A stretch of DNA of 64,000 bases from Crossaster papposus (Eukaryota > Echinodermata > Asteroidea > Velatida > Solasteridae): NCBI GenBank assembly GCA_037893245.1, contig JBAIAA010000788.1, forward strand, positions 558,001-622,000, written 5' to 3'. Below, piece by piece: positions 1 through 11,293 of the stretch (the stretch's first letter is position 1; every line of letters begins with the position of its first letter). The position numbers and the translations under genes are program-made. The notes below the pieces were generated by a model. That model searched no databases. It had not been told where the DNA came from and saw only the letters and a list, made by a program, of their open reading frames with translations.

Positions 1-83
1 AGAGATATTGTATATCCACGTGTCTCTCTCAGCCTGCTCAGAAGGAACAGCAGAGGTAGAAGACAGAGATAGAGTATATCCAC

Positions 84-158
84 GTGTCTGATCTACACCT
101 CACTCAGCCTGCTCAGAAGGAACAGCAGAGGTAGAAGACAGAGATAGAGTATATCCAC
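84..158 (+). repeat. Long monomer (L, 75 bp), consensus example
   Basis: This is a consensus-like L monomer. It carries the 11-bp GATCTACACCT segment after GTGTCT that the short form lacks. Visible sub-structure: direct repeats CTCAG at 103-107 and 112-116; an imperfect hairpin CTGCT (109-113) / AGCAG (124-128) with a 10-nt loop; a degenerate internal repeat CAGAGRTAGA at 126-135 and 139-148; and GATA (143-146) / TATC (152-155) around a 5-nt loop. The right two-thirds of the + strand is purine-rich. The consensus has a stop codon in all six frames and no ATG on either strand, so a run of L monomers cannot encode a long protein. Confidence 0.97.
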
Positions 159-222
159 GTGTCTCACTCAGCCTGCTCAGAAGGAACAGCAGAGGTAGAA
201 GACAGAGATAGAGTATATCCAC
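159..222 (+). repeat. Short monomer (S, 64 bp), consensus example
   Basis: This is a consensus-like S monomer. It equals L minus GATCTACACCT, so GTGTCT is followed directly by CACTCAGCC. The segment is flanked by CT on both sides, which allows a simple 2-bp microhomology deletion from L, although a gain in the other direction cannot be excluded. L is a multiple of three and S is not, so each S shifts the reading frame. S copies occupy fixed slots in the higher-order repeats rather than being scattered at random. Confidence 0.97.
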
Positions 223-3200
223 GTGTCTCACTCAGCCTGCTCATAAGGAACAGCAGAGTTAGAAGACAGAGATAGAGTATATCCACGTGTCTCACTCAGC
301 CTGCTCAGAAGGAACAGCAGAGGTAGAAGACAGAGAAAGAGTATATCCACGTGTCTGATCTACACTTCACTCAGCCTGCTCAGAAGAATCAGCATAGGTA
401 GAAGACAGAGATAGAGTATATCCACGTGTCTGATCTACACCTCACTCGGCCTGCTCAGAAGGAACTGCAGAGGTAGAAGACAGAGATAGAGTATATCAAC
501 GTGTCTGATCTACACCTCACTCAGCCTGCTCAGAAGGAACAGCAGAGGTACAAGACAGAGATAGAGTATATCGACGTGTCTCACTCAGCCTGCTCAGAAG
601 GAACAGCAGAGGTAGAAGACATAGATAGAGTATATCCACCTGTCTGATCTACACCTCATCCAGCCTGCTCAGAAGAATCAGCAGAGGTAGAAGACAAAGA
701 TAGAGTATATCCACGTGTCTGATCTACACCTCACTCAGCCTGCTCAGAAGGAACAGCAGAGGTAGAAGACAGAGATAGAGTATATCCACGTGTCTGATCT
801 ACACCTCACTCAGCCTGCTCAGAAGGAACAGAAGAGGTAGAAGACAGAGATATAGTATATCCACGTGTCTCACTCAGCCTGCTCAAAAGGAACAGCAGAG
901 GTAGAAGACAGAGATAGAGTATATCCACGTGTGTGATCTACACCTCACTCAGCCTGCTCAGAAGGAACGGCAGAGGTAGAAGACAGATATAGTGTATATC
1001 CACGTGTCTCACTCAGCCTGCTCAGAAGGAACAGCAGAGGTAGAAGACAGAGATATAGTATATCCACGTGTCTCTCTCAGCCTGCTCAGAAGGAACAGCA
1101 GAGGTAGAAGACAGAGATAGAGTATATCCACGTGTCTGATCTACACCTCACTCAGCCTGCTCAGAAGGAACAGCAGAGGTAGAAGACAGAGATAGAGTAT
1201 ATCCACGTGTCTGATCTACACCTCACTCAGCCTGCTCAGAAGGAACAGCAGAGGTAGAAGACAGAGATAGAGTATATCCACGTGTCTCACTCAGCCTGCT
1301 CAGAAGGAACAGCAGAGTTAGAAGACAGAGATAGAGTATATCCACGTGTCTCACTCAGCCTGCTCAGAATGAACAGCAGAGGTAGAAGACAGAGATAGAG
1401 TATATCCACGTGTCTGATCTACACTTCACTCAGCCTGCTCAGAAGAATCAGCATAGGTAGAAGACAGAGATAGAGTATATCCACGTGTCTGGTCTACACC
1501 TCACTCAGCCTGCTCAGAAGGAACAGCAGAGGTAGAAGACAGAGATAGAGTATATCAACGTGTCTGATCTACACCTCACTCAGCCTGCTTAGAAGGAACA
1601 GCAGAGGTAGAAGACAGAGATAGAGTATATCGACGTGTCTCACTCAGCCTGCTCAGAAGGAACAGCAGAGGTAGAAGACAGAGATAGAGTATATCCACCT
1701 GTCTGATCTACACCTCACCCAGCCTGCTCAGAAGAATCAGCAGAGGTAGAAGACAGAGATAGAGTATATCCACGTGTGTGATCTACACCTCACTCAGCCT
1801 GCTCAGAAGGAACGGCAGAGGTAGAAGACAGAGATAGAGTATATCCACGTGTCTCACTCAGCCTGCTCAGAAGGAACAGCAGAAGTATAAGACAGAGATA
1901 GAGTATATCCACGTGTCTCACTCAGCCTGCTCAGAAGGAAAAGCAGAGGTAGAAGACAGAGATAGAGTATATCCACGTTGCTCACTCAGCCTGCTCAGAA
2001 GGAACAGAAAAGGTAGAAGACAGAGATATAGTATATCCACGTGTCTGATCTACACCTCACTTAGCCTGCTCAGAAGAATCAGCAGAGGTAGAAGACAGAG
2101 ATAGAGTATATCCACGTGTGTGATCTACACCTCACTCAGCCTGCTCAGAAGGAACGGCAGAGGTAGAAGACAGAGATAGAGTATATCCACGTGTCTCACT
2201 CAGCCTGCTCAGAAGGAACAGCAGAGGTAGAAGACAGAGATATAGTATATCCACGTGTCTCTCTCAGCCTGCTCAGAAGGAACAGCAGAGGTAGAAGACA
2301 AAGATAGAGTATATCCACGTGTCTGATCTACACCTCACTCAGCCTGCTCAGAAGGAACAGCAGAGGTAGAAGACAGAGATAGAGTATATCCACGTGTCTG
2401 ATCTACACCTCACTCAGCCTGCTCAGAAGGAACAGCAGAGGTAGAAGACAGAGATAGAGTATATCCACGTGTCTCACTCAGCCTGCTGAGAAGGAACAGC
2501 AGAGTTAGAAGACAGAGATAGAGTATATCCACGTGTCTCACTCAGCCTGCTCAGAAGGAACAGCAGAGGTAGAAGACAGAGATAGAGTATATCCACGTGT
2601 CTGATCTACACTTCACTCAGCCTGCTCAGAAGAATCAGCATAGGTAGAAGACAGAGATATAGTATATCCACGTGTCTGATCTACACCTCACTCAGCCTGC
2701 TCAGAAGGAACAGCAGAGGTAGAAGACAGAGATAGAGTATTTCAACGTGTATGATCTACACCTCACTCAGCCTGCTCAGAAGGAACAGCAGAGGTAGAAG
2801 ACAGAGATAGAGTATATCGACGTGTCTCACTCAGCCTGCTCAGAAGGAACAGCAGAGGTAGAAGACAGAGATAGAGTATATCCACCTGTCTGATCTACAC
2901 CTCACCCAGCCTGCTCAGAAGAATCAGCAGAGGTAGAAGACAAAGATAGAGTATATCCACGTGTCTGATCTACACCTCACTCAGCCTGCTCAGAAGGAAC
3001 AGCAGAGGTAGAAGACAGAGATAGAGTATATCCACGTGTCTGATCTACACCTCACTCAGCCTGCTCAGAAAGAACAGCAGAGGTAGAAGACAGAGATAGA
3101 GTATATCCACGTGTCTCACTCAGCCTGCTCAGAAGGAACAGCAGAGGTATAAGACAGAGATAGAGTATATCCACGTATCTCACTCAGCCTGCTCAGAAGA

Positions 3201-3497
3201 AAAAGCAGAGGTAGAAGACAGAGATAGAGTATATCCACGTGGCTCACTCAGCCTGCTCAGAAGGAACAGAAGAGGTAGAAGACAGAGATATAGTATATCC
3301 ACGTGTCTGATCTACACCTCACTTAGCCTGCTCAGAAGAATCAGCAGAGGTAGAAGACAGAGATAGAGTATATCCACTTGTGTGATCTACACCTCACTCA
3401 GCCTGCTCAGAAGGAACGGCAGAGGTAGAAGACAGAGATAGAGTATATCCACGTGTCTCACTCAGCCTGCTCAGAAGGAACAGCAGAGGTAGAAGAC

Positions 3498-6400
3498 AGA
3501 GATATTGTATATCCACGTGTCTCTCTCAGCCTGCTCAGAAGGAACAGCAGAGGTAGAAGACAGAGATAGAGTATATCCACGTGTCTGATCTACACCTCAC
3601 TCAGCCTGCTCAGAAGGAACAGCAGAGGTAGAAGACAGAGATAGAGTATATCCACGTGTCTGATCTACACCTCACTCAGCCTGCTCAGAAGGAACAGCAG
3701 AGGTAGAAGACAGAGATAGAGTATATCCACGTGTCTCACTCAGCCTGCTCAGAAGGAACAGCAGAGGTAGAAGACTGAGATAGAGTATATCCACGTGTCT
3801 CACTCAGCCTGCTCATAAGGAACAGCAGAGTTAGAAGACAGAGATAGAGTATATCCACGTGTCTCACTCAGCCTGCTCAGAAGGAACAGCAGAGGTAGAA
3901 GACAGAGATAGAGTATATCCACGTGTCTGATCTACACTTCACTCAGCCTGCTCAGAAGAATCAGCATAGGTAGAAGACAGAGATAGAGTATATCCACGTG
4001 TCTGATCTACACCTCACTCAGCCTGCTCAGAAGGAACTGCAGAGGTAGAAGACAGAGATAGAGTATATCAACGTGTCTGATCTACACCTCACTCAGCCTG
4101 CTCAGAAGGAACAGCAGAGGTAAAAGACAGAGATAGAGTATATCGACGTGTCTCACTCAGCCTGCTCAGAAGGAACAGCAGAGGTAGAAGACATAGATAG
4201 AGTATATCCACCTGTCTGATCTACACCTCATCCAGCCTGCTCAGAAGAATCAGCAGAGGTAGAAGACAAAGATTGAGTATATCCACGTGTCTGATCTACA
4301 CCTCACTCAGCCTGCTCAGAAGGAACAGCAGAGGTAGAAGACAGAGATAGAGTATATCCACGTGTCTGATCTACACCTCACTCAGCCTGCTCAGAAGGAA
4401 CAGAAGAGGTAGAAGACAGAGATATAGTATATCCACGTGTCTCACTCAGCCTGCTCAAAAGGAACAGCAGAGGTAGAAGACAGAGATAGAGTATATCCAC
4501 GTGTGTGATCTACACCTCACTCAGCCTGCTCAGAAGGAACGGCAGAGGTAGAAGACAGAGATAGAGTATATCCACGTGTCTCACTCAGCCTGCTCAGAAG
4601 GAACAGCAGAGGTAGAAGACAGAGATATAGTATATCCACGTGTCTCTCTCAGCCTGCTCAGAAGGAACAGCAGAGGTAGAAGACAGAGATAGAGTATATC
4701 CACGTGTCTGATCTACACCTCACTCAGCCTGCTCAGAAGGAACAGCAGAGGTAGAAGACAGAGATAGAGTATATCCACGTGTCTGATCTACACCTCACTC
4801 AGCCTGCTCTGAAGGAACAGCAGAGGTAGAAGACAGAGATAGAGTATATCCACGTGTCTCACTCAGCCTGCTCAGAAGGATCAGCAGAGTTAGAAGACAG
4901 AGATAGAGTATATCCACGTGTCTCACTCAGCCTGCTCAGAAGGAACAGCAGAGGTAGAAGACAGAGATAGAGTATATCCACGTGTCTGATCTACACTTCA
5001 CTCAGCCTGCTCAGAAGAATCAGCATAGGTAGAAGACAGAGATAGAATATATCCACGTGTCTGATCTACACCTCACTCAGCCTGCTCAGAAGGAACAGCA
5101 GAGGTAGAAGACAGAGATAGAGTATATCAACGTGTCTGATCTACACCTCACTCAGCCTGCTCAGAAGGAACAGCAGAGGTAGAAGACAGAGATAGAGTAT
5201 ATCGACGTGTCTCACTCAGCCTGCTCAGAAGGAACAGCAGAGGTAGAAGACAGAGATAGAGTATATCCACCTGTCTGATCTACACCTCACCCAGCCTGCT
5301 CAGAAGAATCAGCAGAGGTAGAAGACAAAGATAGAGTATATCCACGTGTCTGATCTACACCTCACTCAGCCTGCTCAGAAGGAACAGCAGAGGTAGAAGA
5401 CAGAGATAGAGTATATCCACGTGTCTGATCTACACCTCACTCAGCCTGCTCAGAAAGAACAGCAGAGGTAGAAGACAGAGATAGAGTATATCCACGTGTC
5501 TCACTCAGCCTGCTCAGAAGGAACAGCAGAGGTATAAGACAGATATAGAGTATATCCACGTGTCTCACTCAGCCTGCTCAGAAGGAAAAGCAGAGGTAGA
5601 AGACAGAGATAGAGTATATCCACGTTGCTCACTCAGCCTGCTCAGAAGGAACAGAAGAGGTAGAAGACAGAGATATAGTATATCCACGTGTCTGATCTAC
5701 ACCTCACTTAGCCTGCTCAGAAGAATCAGCAGAGGTAGAAGACAGAGATAGAGTATATCCACGTGTGTGATCTACACCTCACTCAGCCTGCTCAGAAGGA
5801 ACGGCAGAGGTAGAAGACAGATATAGAGTATATCCACGTGTCTCACTCAGCCTGCTCAGAAGGAACAGCAGAGGTAGAAGACAGAGATATTGTATATCCA
5901 CGTGTCTCTCTCAGCCTGCTCAGAAGGAACAGCAGAGGTAGAAGACAGAGATAGAGTATATCCACGTGTCTGATCTACACCTCACTCAGCCTGCTCAGAA
6001 GGAACAGCAGAGGTAGAAGACAGAGATAGAGTATATCCACGTGTCTGATCTACACCTCACTCAGCCTGCTCAGAAGGAACAGCAGAGGTAGAAGACAGAG
6101 ATAGAGTATATCCACGTGTCTCACTCAGCCTGCTCAGAAGGAACAGCAGAGGTAGAAGACAGAGATAGAGTATATCCACGTGTCTCACTCAGCCTGCTCA
6201 GAAGGAACAGCAGAGTTAGAAGACAGAGATAGAGTATATCCACGTGTCTCACTCAGCCTGCTCAGAAGGAGCAGCAGAGGTAGAAGACAGAGATAGAGTA
6301 TATCCACGTGTCTGATCTACACTTCACTCAGCCTGCTCAGAAGAATCAGCATAGGTAGAAGACAGAGATAGAGTATATCCACGTGTCTGATCTACACCTC

Positions 6401-7013
6401 ACTCAGCCTGCTCAGAAGGAACTGCAGAGGTAGAAGACAGAGATAGAGTATATCAACGTGTCTGATCTACACCTCACTCAGCCTGCTCAGAAGGAACAGC
6501 AGAGGTAGAAGACAGAGATAGAGTATATCGACGTGTCTCACTCAGCCTGCTCAGAAGGAACAGCAGAGGTAGAAGACATAGATAGAGTATATCCACCTGT
6601 CTGATCTACACCTCATCCAGCCTGCTCAGAAGAATCAGCAGAGGTAGAAGACAAAGATAGAGTATATCCACGTGTCTGATCTACACCTCACTCAGCCTGC
6701 TCAGAAGGAACAGCAGAGGTAGAAGACAGAGATAGAGTATATCCACGTGTCTGATCTACACCTCACTCAGCCTGCTCAGAAAGAACAGCTGAGGTAGAAG
6801 ACAGAGATAGAGTATATCCACGTGTCTCACTCAGCCTGCTCAGAAGGAACAGCAGGGGTATAAGACAGCGATAGAGTATATCCACGTGTCTCACTCAGCC
6901 TGCTCAGAAGGAAAAGCAGAGGTAGAAGACAGAGATAGAGTATATCCACGTGGCTCACTCAGCCTGCTCAGAAGGAACAGAAGAGGTAGAAGACAGAGAT
7001 ATAGTATATCCAC
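3498..7013 (+). repeat. 3.5-kb super-block, copy 2
   Basis: Second copy of the three-H1 group. The right end is approximate because its last part (from about 5845) is also the left copy of the 2343-bp duplication. The GGAAAAGC landmark at 1913 reappears at 5560, offset 3647. Both carry the unusual CACGTTGCTC junction (1976 and 5623), which is GTGGCTC in nearly all other copies and supports direct descent. Confidence 0.8.
5560..6885 (+). repeat. H1 higher-order repeat, complete 19-mer (1326 bp)
   Basis: This is the fullest H1 unit, 10 L plus 9 S. Starts and diagnostic variants: S 5560 (GGAAAAGC); S 5624 (AACAGAAG, GATATAG); L 5688 (CACTTAGCC, AATCAGCAG); L 5763 (GTGTGTGATC, AACGGCAG); S 5838 (GATATTG); S 5902 (CTCTCTC); L 5966; L 6041; S 6116; S 6180 (GAGTTAG); S 6244; L 6308 (CTTCACTC, GCATAGG); L 6383 (AACTGCAG, ending ATCAAC); L 6458 (ending ATCGAC); S 6533 (ACATAGATAG, ending CCACC); L 6597 (CATCCAG, ACAAAG); L 6672; L 6747 (AAAGAACAG); S 6822 (GGTATAAG). 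The next unit begins at 6886 with the same GGAAAAGC monomer. Other H1 copies keep this order but lack one or more monomers. Confidence 0.93.
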
Positions 7014-8187
7014 GTGTCTGATCTACACCTCACTTAGCCTGCTCAGAAGAATCAGCAGAGGTAGAAGACAGAGATAGAGTATATCCACGTGTCTGATCTA
7101 CACATCACTCAGCCTGCTCAGAAGGAACAGCAGAGGTAGAAGACAGAGATAGAGTATATCCATGTGTCTGATCTACACCTCACTCAGCCTGCTCAGAAGG
7201 AACAGCAGAGGTAGAAGACAGAGATAGAGTATATCCACGTGTCTCACTCAGCCTGCTCAGAAGGAACAGCAGAGGTAGAAGACAGAGATAGAGTATATCC
7301 ACGTGTCTGATCTACACCTCACTCAGCCTGCTAAGAAGGAACAGCAGAGGTAGAAGACAGAGGTAGAGTATAGCCACGTGTCTCACTCAGCCTGCTCAGA
7401 AGGAACAGCAGAAGTAGAAGACAGAGATAGAGTATATCCACGTGTCTCACTCAGCCTGCTCAGAAGGAACAGCAGAGGTAGAAGACAGAGATAGAGTATA
7501 TCCACGTGTCTGATCTACACTTCACCCAGCCTGCTCAGAAGAATCAGCAGAGGTAGAAGACAGAGATAGAGTATATCCACGTGTCTGATCTACACCTCAC
7601 TCAGCTTGCTCAGAAGGAACAGCAGAGGTAGAAGACAGAGATAGAGTATATCCACGTGTCTGATCTACACCTCACTCAGCCTGCTCAGAAGGAACAGCAG
7701 ATGTAGAAGACAGAGATAGAGTATATCCACGTGTCTCACTCAGCCTGCTCAGAAGGAACAGCAGAGGTAGAAGACAGAGATAGAGAATATCCACGTGTCT
7801 GATCTACACTTCACCCAGCCTGCTCAGAAGAATCAGCAGAGGTAGAAGACAGAGATAGAGTATATCCACGTGTCTGATCTACACCTCAATCAGCCTGCTC
7901 AGAAAGAACAGCAGAGGTAGAAGACAGAGATAGAGTATATCCACGTGTCTGATCTACACCTCACTCAGCCTGCTCAGAAGGAACAGCAGAGGTAGAAGAC
8001 AGATATAGAGTATATCCACGTGTCTGATCTACACTTCACTCAGCCTGCTCAGAAGAATCAGCATAGGTAGAAGACAGAGATAGAGTATATCCACGTGTCT
8101 GATCTACACCTCACTCAGCCTGCTCAGAAGGAACTGCAGAGGTAGAAGACAGAGATAGAGTATATCAACGTGTCTGATCTACACCTC
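5845..8187 (+). repeat. 2343-bp tandem duplication, copy 1
   Basis: H1 followed by H2, repeated immediately. Matching landmarks: CTCTCTC 5902/8245, GGAAAAGC 6886/9229, GGGGTATAAGACAGCG just before each, and AAAGAACAGCTGAGG (near 6780 and 9123). Starting edge is approximate. Both copies are preceded by the GATATTG variant. Confidence 0.85.
7089..8019 (+). repeat. H2 higher-order repeat core (13 monomers, 931 bp)
   Basis: An L-rich unit (9 L, 4 S) that follows the CACTTAGCC monomer of H1. Starts: L 7089 (ACATCACTC); L 7164 (preceded by CCAT, so the junction is CATGTG); S 7239; L 7303 (CTAAGAAGG, AGAGGTAGAGTATAGCC); S 7378 (AGAAGTAG); S 7442; L 7506 (CTTCACCC); L 7581 (AGCTTGCTC); L 7656 (AGATGTAG); S 7731 (GAGAATATCC); L 7795 (CTTCACCC); L 7870 (TCAATC); L 7945 (ACAGATATAG). 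It then re-enters H1 at the CTTCACTC/GCATAGG monomer (8020). Related runs begin at 9432, 11219, 13220, 14921, 20995, 45494, 49719 and 53997, several truncated or rearranged. Confidence 0.88.
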
Positions 8188-10645
8188 ACTCAGCCTGCTC
8201 AGAAGGAACAGCAGAGGTAGAAGACAGAGATATTGTATATCCACGTGTCTCTCTCAGCCTGCTCAGAAGGAACAGCAGAGGTAGAAGACAGAGATAGAGT
8301 ATATCCACGTGTCTGATCTACACCTCACTCAGCCTGCTCAGAAGGAACAGCAGAGGTAGAAGTCAGAGATAGAGTATATCGACGTGTCTGATCTACACCT
8401 CACTCAGCCTGCTCAGAAGGAACAGCAGAGGTAGAAGACAGAGATAGAGTATATCCACGTGTCTCACTCAGCCTGCTCAGAAGGAACAGCAGAGGTAGAA
8501 GACAGAGATAGAGTATATCCACGTGTCTCACTCAGCCTGCTCAGAAGGAACAGCAGAGTTAGAAGACAGAGATAGAGTATATCCACGTGTCTCACTCAGC
8601 CTGCTCAGAAGGAACAGCAGAGGTAGAAGACAGAGATAGAGTATATCCACGTGTCTGATCTACACTTCACTCAGCCTGCTCAGAAGAATCAGCATAGGTA
8701 GAAGACAGAGATAGAGTATATCCACGTGTCTGATCTACACCTCACTCAGCCTGCTCAGAAGGAACTGCAGAGGTAGAAGACAGAGATAGAGTATATCAAC
8801 GTGTCTGATCTACACCTCACTCAGCCTGCTCAGAAGGAACAGCAGAGGTAGAAGACAGAGATAGAGTATATCGACGTGTCTCACTCAGCCTGCTCAGAAG
8901 GAACAGCAGAGGTAGAAGACATAGATAGAGTATATCCACCTGTCTGATCTACACCTCATCCAGCCTGCTCAGAAGAATCAGCAGAGGTAGAAGACAAAGA
9001 TAGAGTATATCCACGTGTCTGATCTACACCTCACTCAGCCTGCTCAGAAGGAACAGCAGAGGTAGAAGACAGAGATAGAGTATATCCACGTGTCTGATCT
9101 ACACCTCACTCAGCCTGCTCAGAAAGAACAGCTGAGGTAGAAGACAGAGATAGAGTATATCCACGTGTCTCACTCAGCCTGCTCAGAAGGAACAGCAGGG
9201 GTATAAGACAGCGATAGAGTATATCCACGTGTCTCACTCAGCCTGCTCAGAAGGAAAAGCAGAGGTAGAAGACAGAGATAGAGTATATCCACGTGGCTCA
9301 CTCAGCCTGCTCAGAAGGAACAGAAGAGGTAGAAGACAGAGATATAGTATATCCACGTGTCTGATCTACACCTCACTTAGCCTGCTCAGAAGAATCAGCA
9401 GAGGTAGAAGACAGAGATAGAGTATATCCACGTGTCTGATCTACACATCACTCAGCCTGCTCAGAAGGAACAGCAGAGGTAGAAGACAGAGATATAGTAT
9501 ATCCACGTGTCTGATCTACACCTCACTCAGCCTGCTCAGAAGGAACAGCAGAGGTAGAAGACAGAGATAGAGTATATCCATGTGTCTGATCTACACCTCA
9601 CTCAGCCTGCTCAGAAGGAACAGCAGAGGTAGAAGACAGAGATAGAGTATATCCACGTGTCTCACTCAGCCTGCTCAGAAGGAACAGCAGAGGTAGAAGA
9701 CAGAGATAGAGTATATCCACGTGTCTGATCTACACCTCACTCAGCCTGCTAAGAAGGAACAGCAGAGGTAGAAGACAGAGGTAGAGTATAGCCACGTGTC
9801 TCACTCAGCCTGCTCAGAAGGAACAGCAGAAGTAGAAGACAGAGATAGAGTATATCCACGTGTCTCACTCAGCCTGCTCAGAAGGAACAGCAGAGGTAGA
9901 AGACAGAGATAGAGTATATCCACGTGTCTGATCTACACTTCACCCAGCCTGCTCAGAAGAATCAGCAGAGGTAGAAGACAGAGATAGAGTATATCCACGT
10001 GTCTGATCTACACCTCACTCAGCTTGCTCAGAAGGAACAGCAAAGGTAGAAGACAGAGATAGAGTATATCCACGTGTCTGATCTACACCTCACTCAGCCT
10101 GCTCAGAAGGAACAGCAGATGTAGAAGACAGAGATAGAGTATATCCACGTGTCTCACTCAGCCTGCTCAGAAGGAACAGCAGAGGTAGAAGACAGAGATA
10201 GAGAATATCCACGTGTCTGATCTACACTTCACCCAGCCTGCTCAGAAGAATCAGCAGAGGTAGAAGACAGAGATAGAGTATATCCACGTGTCTGATCTAC
10301 ACCTCAATCAGCCTGCTCAGGAGGAACAGCAGAGGTAGAAGACAGAGATAGAGTATATCCACGTGTCTGATCTACACCTCACTCAGCCTGCTCAGAAGGA
10401 ACAGCAGAGGTAGAAGACAGATATAGAGTATATCCACGTGTCTGATCTACACTTCACTCAGCCTGCTCAGAAGAATCAGCATAGGTAGAAGACAGAGATA
10501 GAGTATATCCACGTGTCTGATCTACACCTCACTCAGCCTGCTCAGAAGGAACTGCAGAGGTAGAAGACAGAGATAGAGTATATCAACGTGTCTGATCTAC
10601 ACCTCACTCAGCCTGCTCAGAAGGAACAGCAGAGGTAGAAGACAG
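8188..10645 (+). repeat. 2343-bp tandem duplication, copy 2 (with one extra L)
   Basis: Second copy. After 9507 the offset to copy 1 becomes 2418 because an additional L monomer (ending GATATAG) lies between the ACATCACTC monomer and the CATGTG junction. A private substitution, AGAAGTCAGAG near 8360, is absent from copy 1 but present in the derived block near 12149. Confidence 0.82.
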
Positions 10646-11293
10646 AGATAGAGTATATCGACGTGTCTCACTCAGCCTGCTCAGAAGGAACAGCAGAGGT
10701 AGAAGACATAGATAGAGTATATCCACCTGTCTGATCTACACCTCATCCAGCCTGCTCAGAAGAATCAGCAGAGGTAGAAGACAAAGATAGAGTATATCCA
10801 CGTGTCTGATCTACACCTCACTCAGCCTGCTCAGAAGGAACAGCAGAGGTAGAAGACAGAGATAGAGTATATCCACGTGTCTGATCTACACCTCACTCAG
10901 CCTGCTCAGAAAGAACAGCTGAGGTAGAAGACAGAGATAGAGTATATCCACGTGTCTCACTCAGCCTGCTCAGAAGGAACAGCAGGGGTATAAGACAGCG
11001 ATAGAGTATATCCACGTGTCTCACTCAGCCTGCTCAGAAGGAAAAGCAGAGGTAGAAGACAGAGATAGAGTATATCCACGTGGCTCACTCAGCCTGCTCA
11101 GAAGGAACAGAAGAGGTAGAAGACAGAGATATAGTATATCCACGTGTCTGATCTACACCTCACTTAGCCTGCTCAGAAGAATCAGCAGAGGTAGAAGACA
11201 GAGATAGAGTATATCCACGTGTCTGATCTACACATCACTCAGCCTGCTCAGAAGGAACAGCAGAGGTAGAAGACAGAGATAGAGTATATCCAC

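Larger units (their letters stand above)
1..3497 (+). repeat. 3.5-kb super-block, copy 1
   Basis: Three H1 units duplicated as a group. Sequence from 1 recurs from 3498, including GATATTG just before the CTCTCTC monomer (7 and 3504), CATAAGG (near 243 and 3814) and AACTGCAG (462 and 4034). The offset grows from 3497 to 3572 to 3647 along the block, in steps of exactly 75. The second copy has therefore gained, or the first has lost, single L monomers. Confidence 0.85.
20..5901 (+). repeat. Five consecutive H1 units (15-, 17-, 18-, 16-, 18-mer)
   Basis: Taking the CTCTCTC short monomer as the unit start, boundaries fall at 20, 1068, 2255, 3517, 4640 and 5902. Unit lengths are 1048 (8L+7S), 1187 (9L+8S), 1262 (10L+8S), 1123 (9L+7S) and 1262 bp. 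All differ from the 1326-bp 19-mer by whole monomers, as expected from unequal exchange in register. Private variants inside the units (for example CATAAGG near 243 and 3814) show which copies are closest relatives. Confidence 0.9.

Noticed and set aside
140-158. GAGTATATCC as a TATA box driving transcription of each monomer
   Set aside because: TATAT occurs in every monomer but no initiator, downstream transcript or terminator can be shown from sequence. It is mentioned only as a possibility with the E-box.
1913-2104. Open frames of 63-88 codons on the + strand recurring at 1913, 5560, 6886, 9229, 11016, 19102, 33388, 48329, 51067, 55345 and similar places
   Set aside because: They are repeats of the same S-S-L monomer trio, nearly all start with GTG at the monomer junction rather than ATG, and have no recognisable domain. 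They exist because S is open in one frame until a frame shift meets a TAG. Their number follows the repeat, and the L consensus has stops in all six frames.
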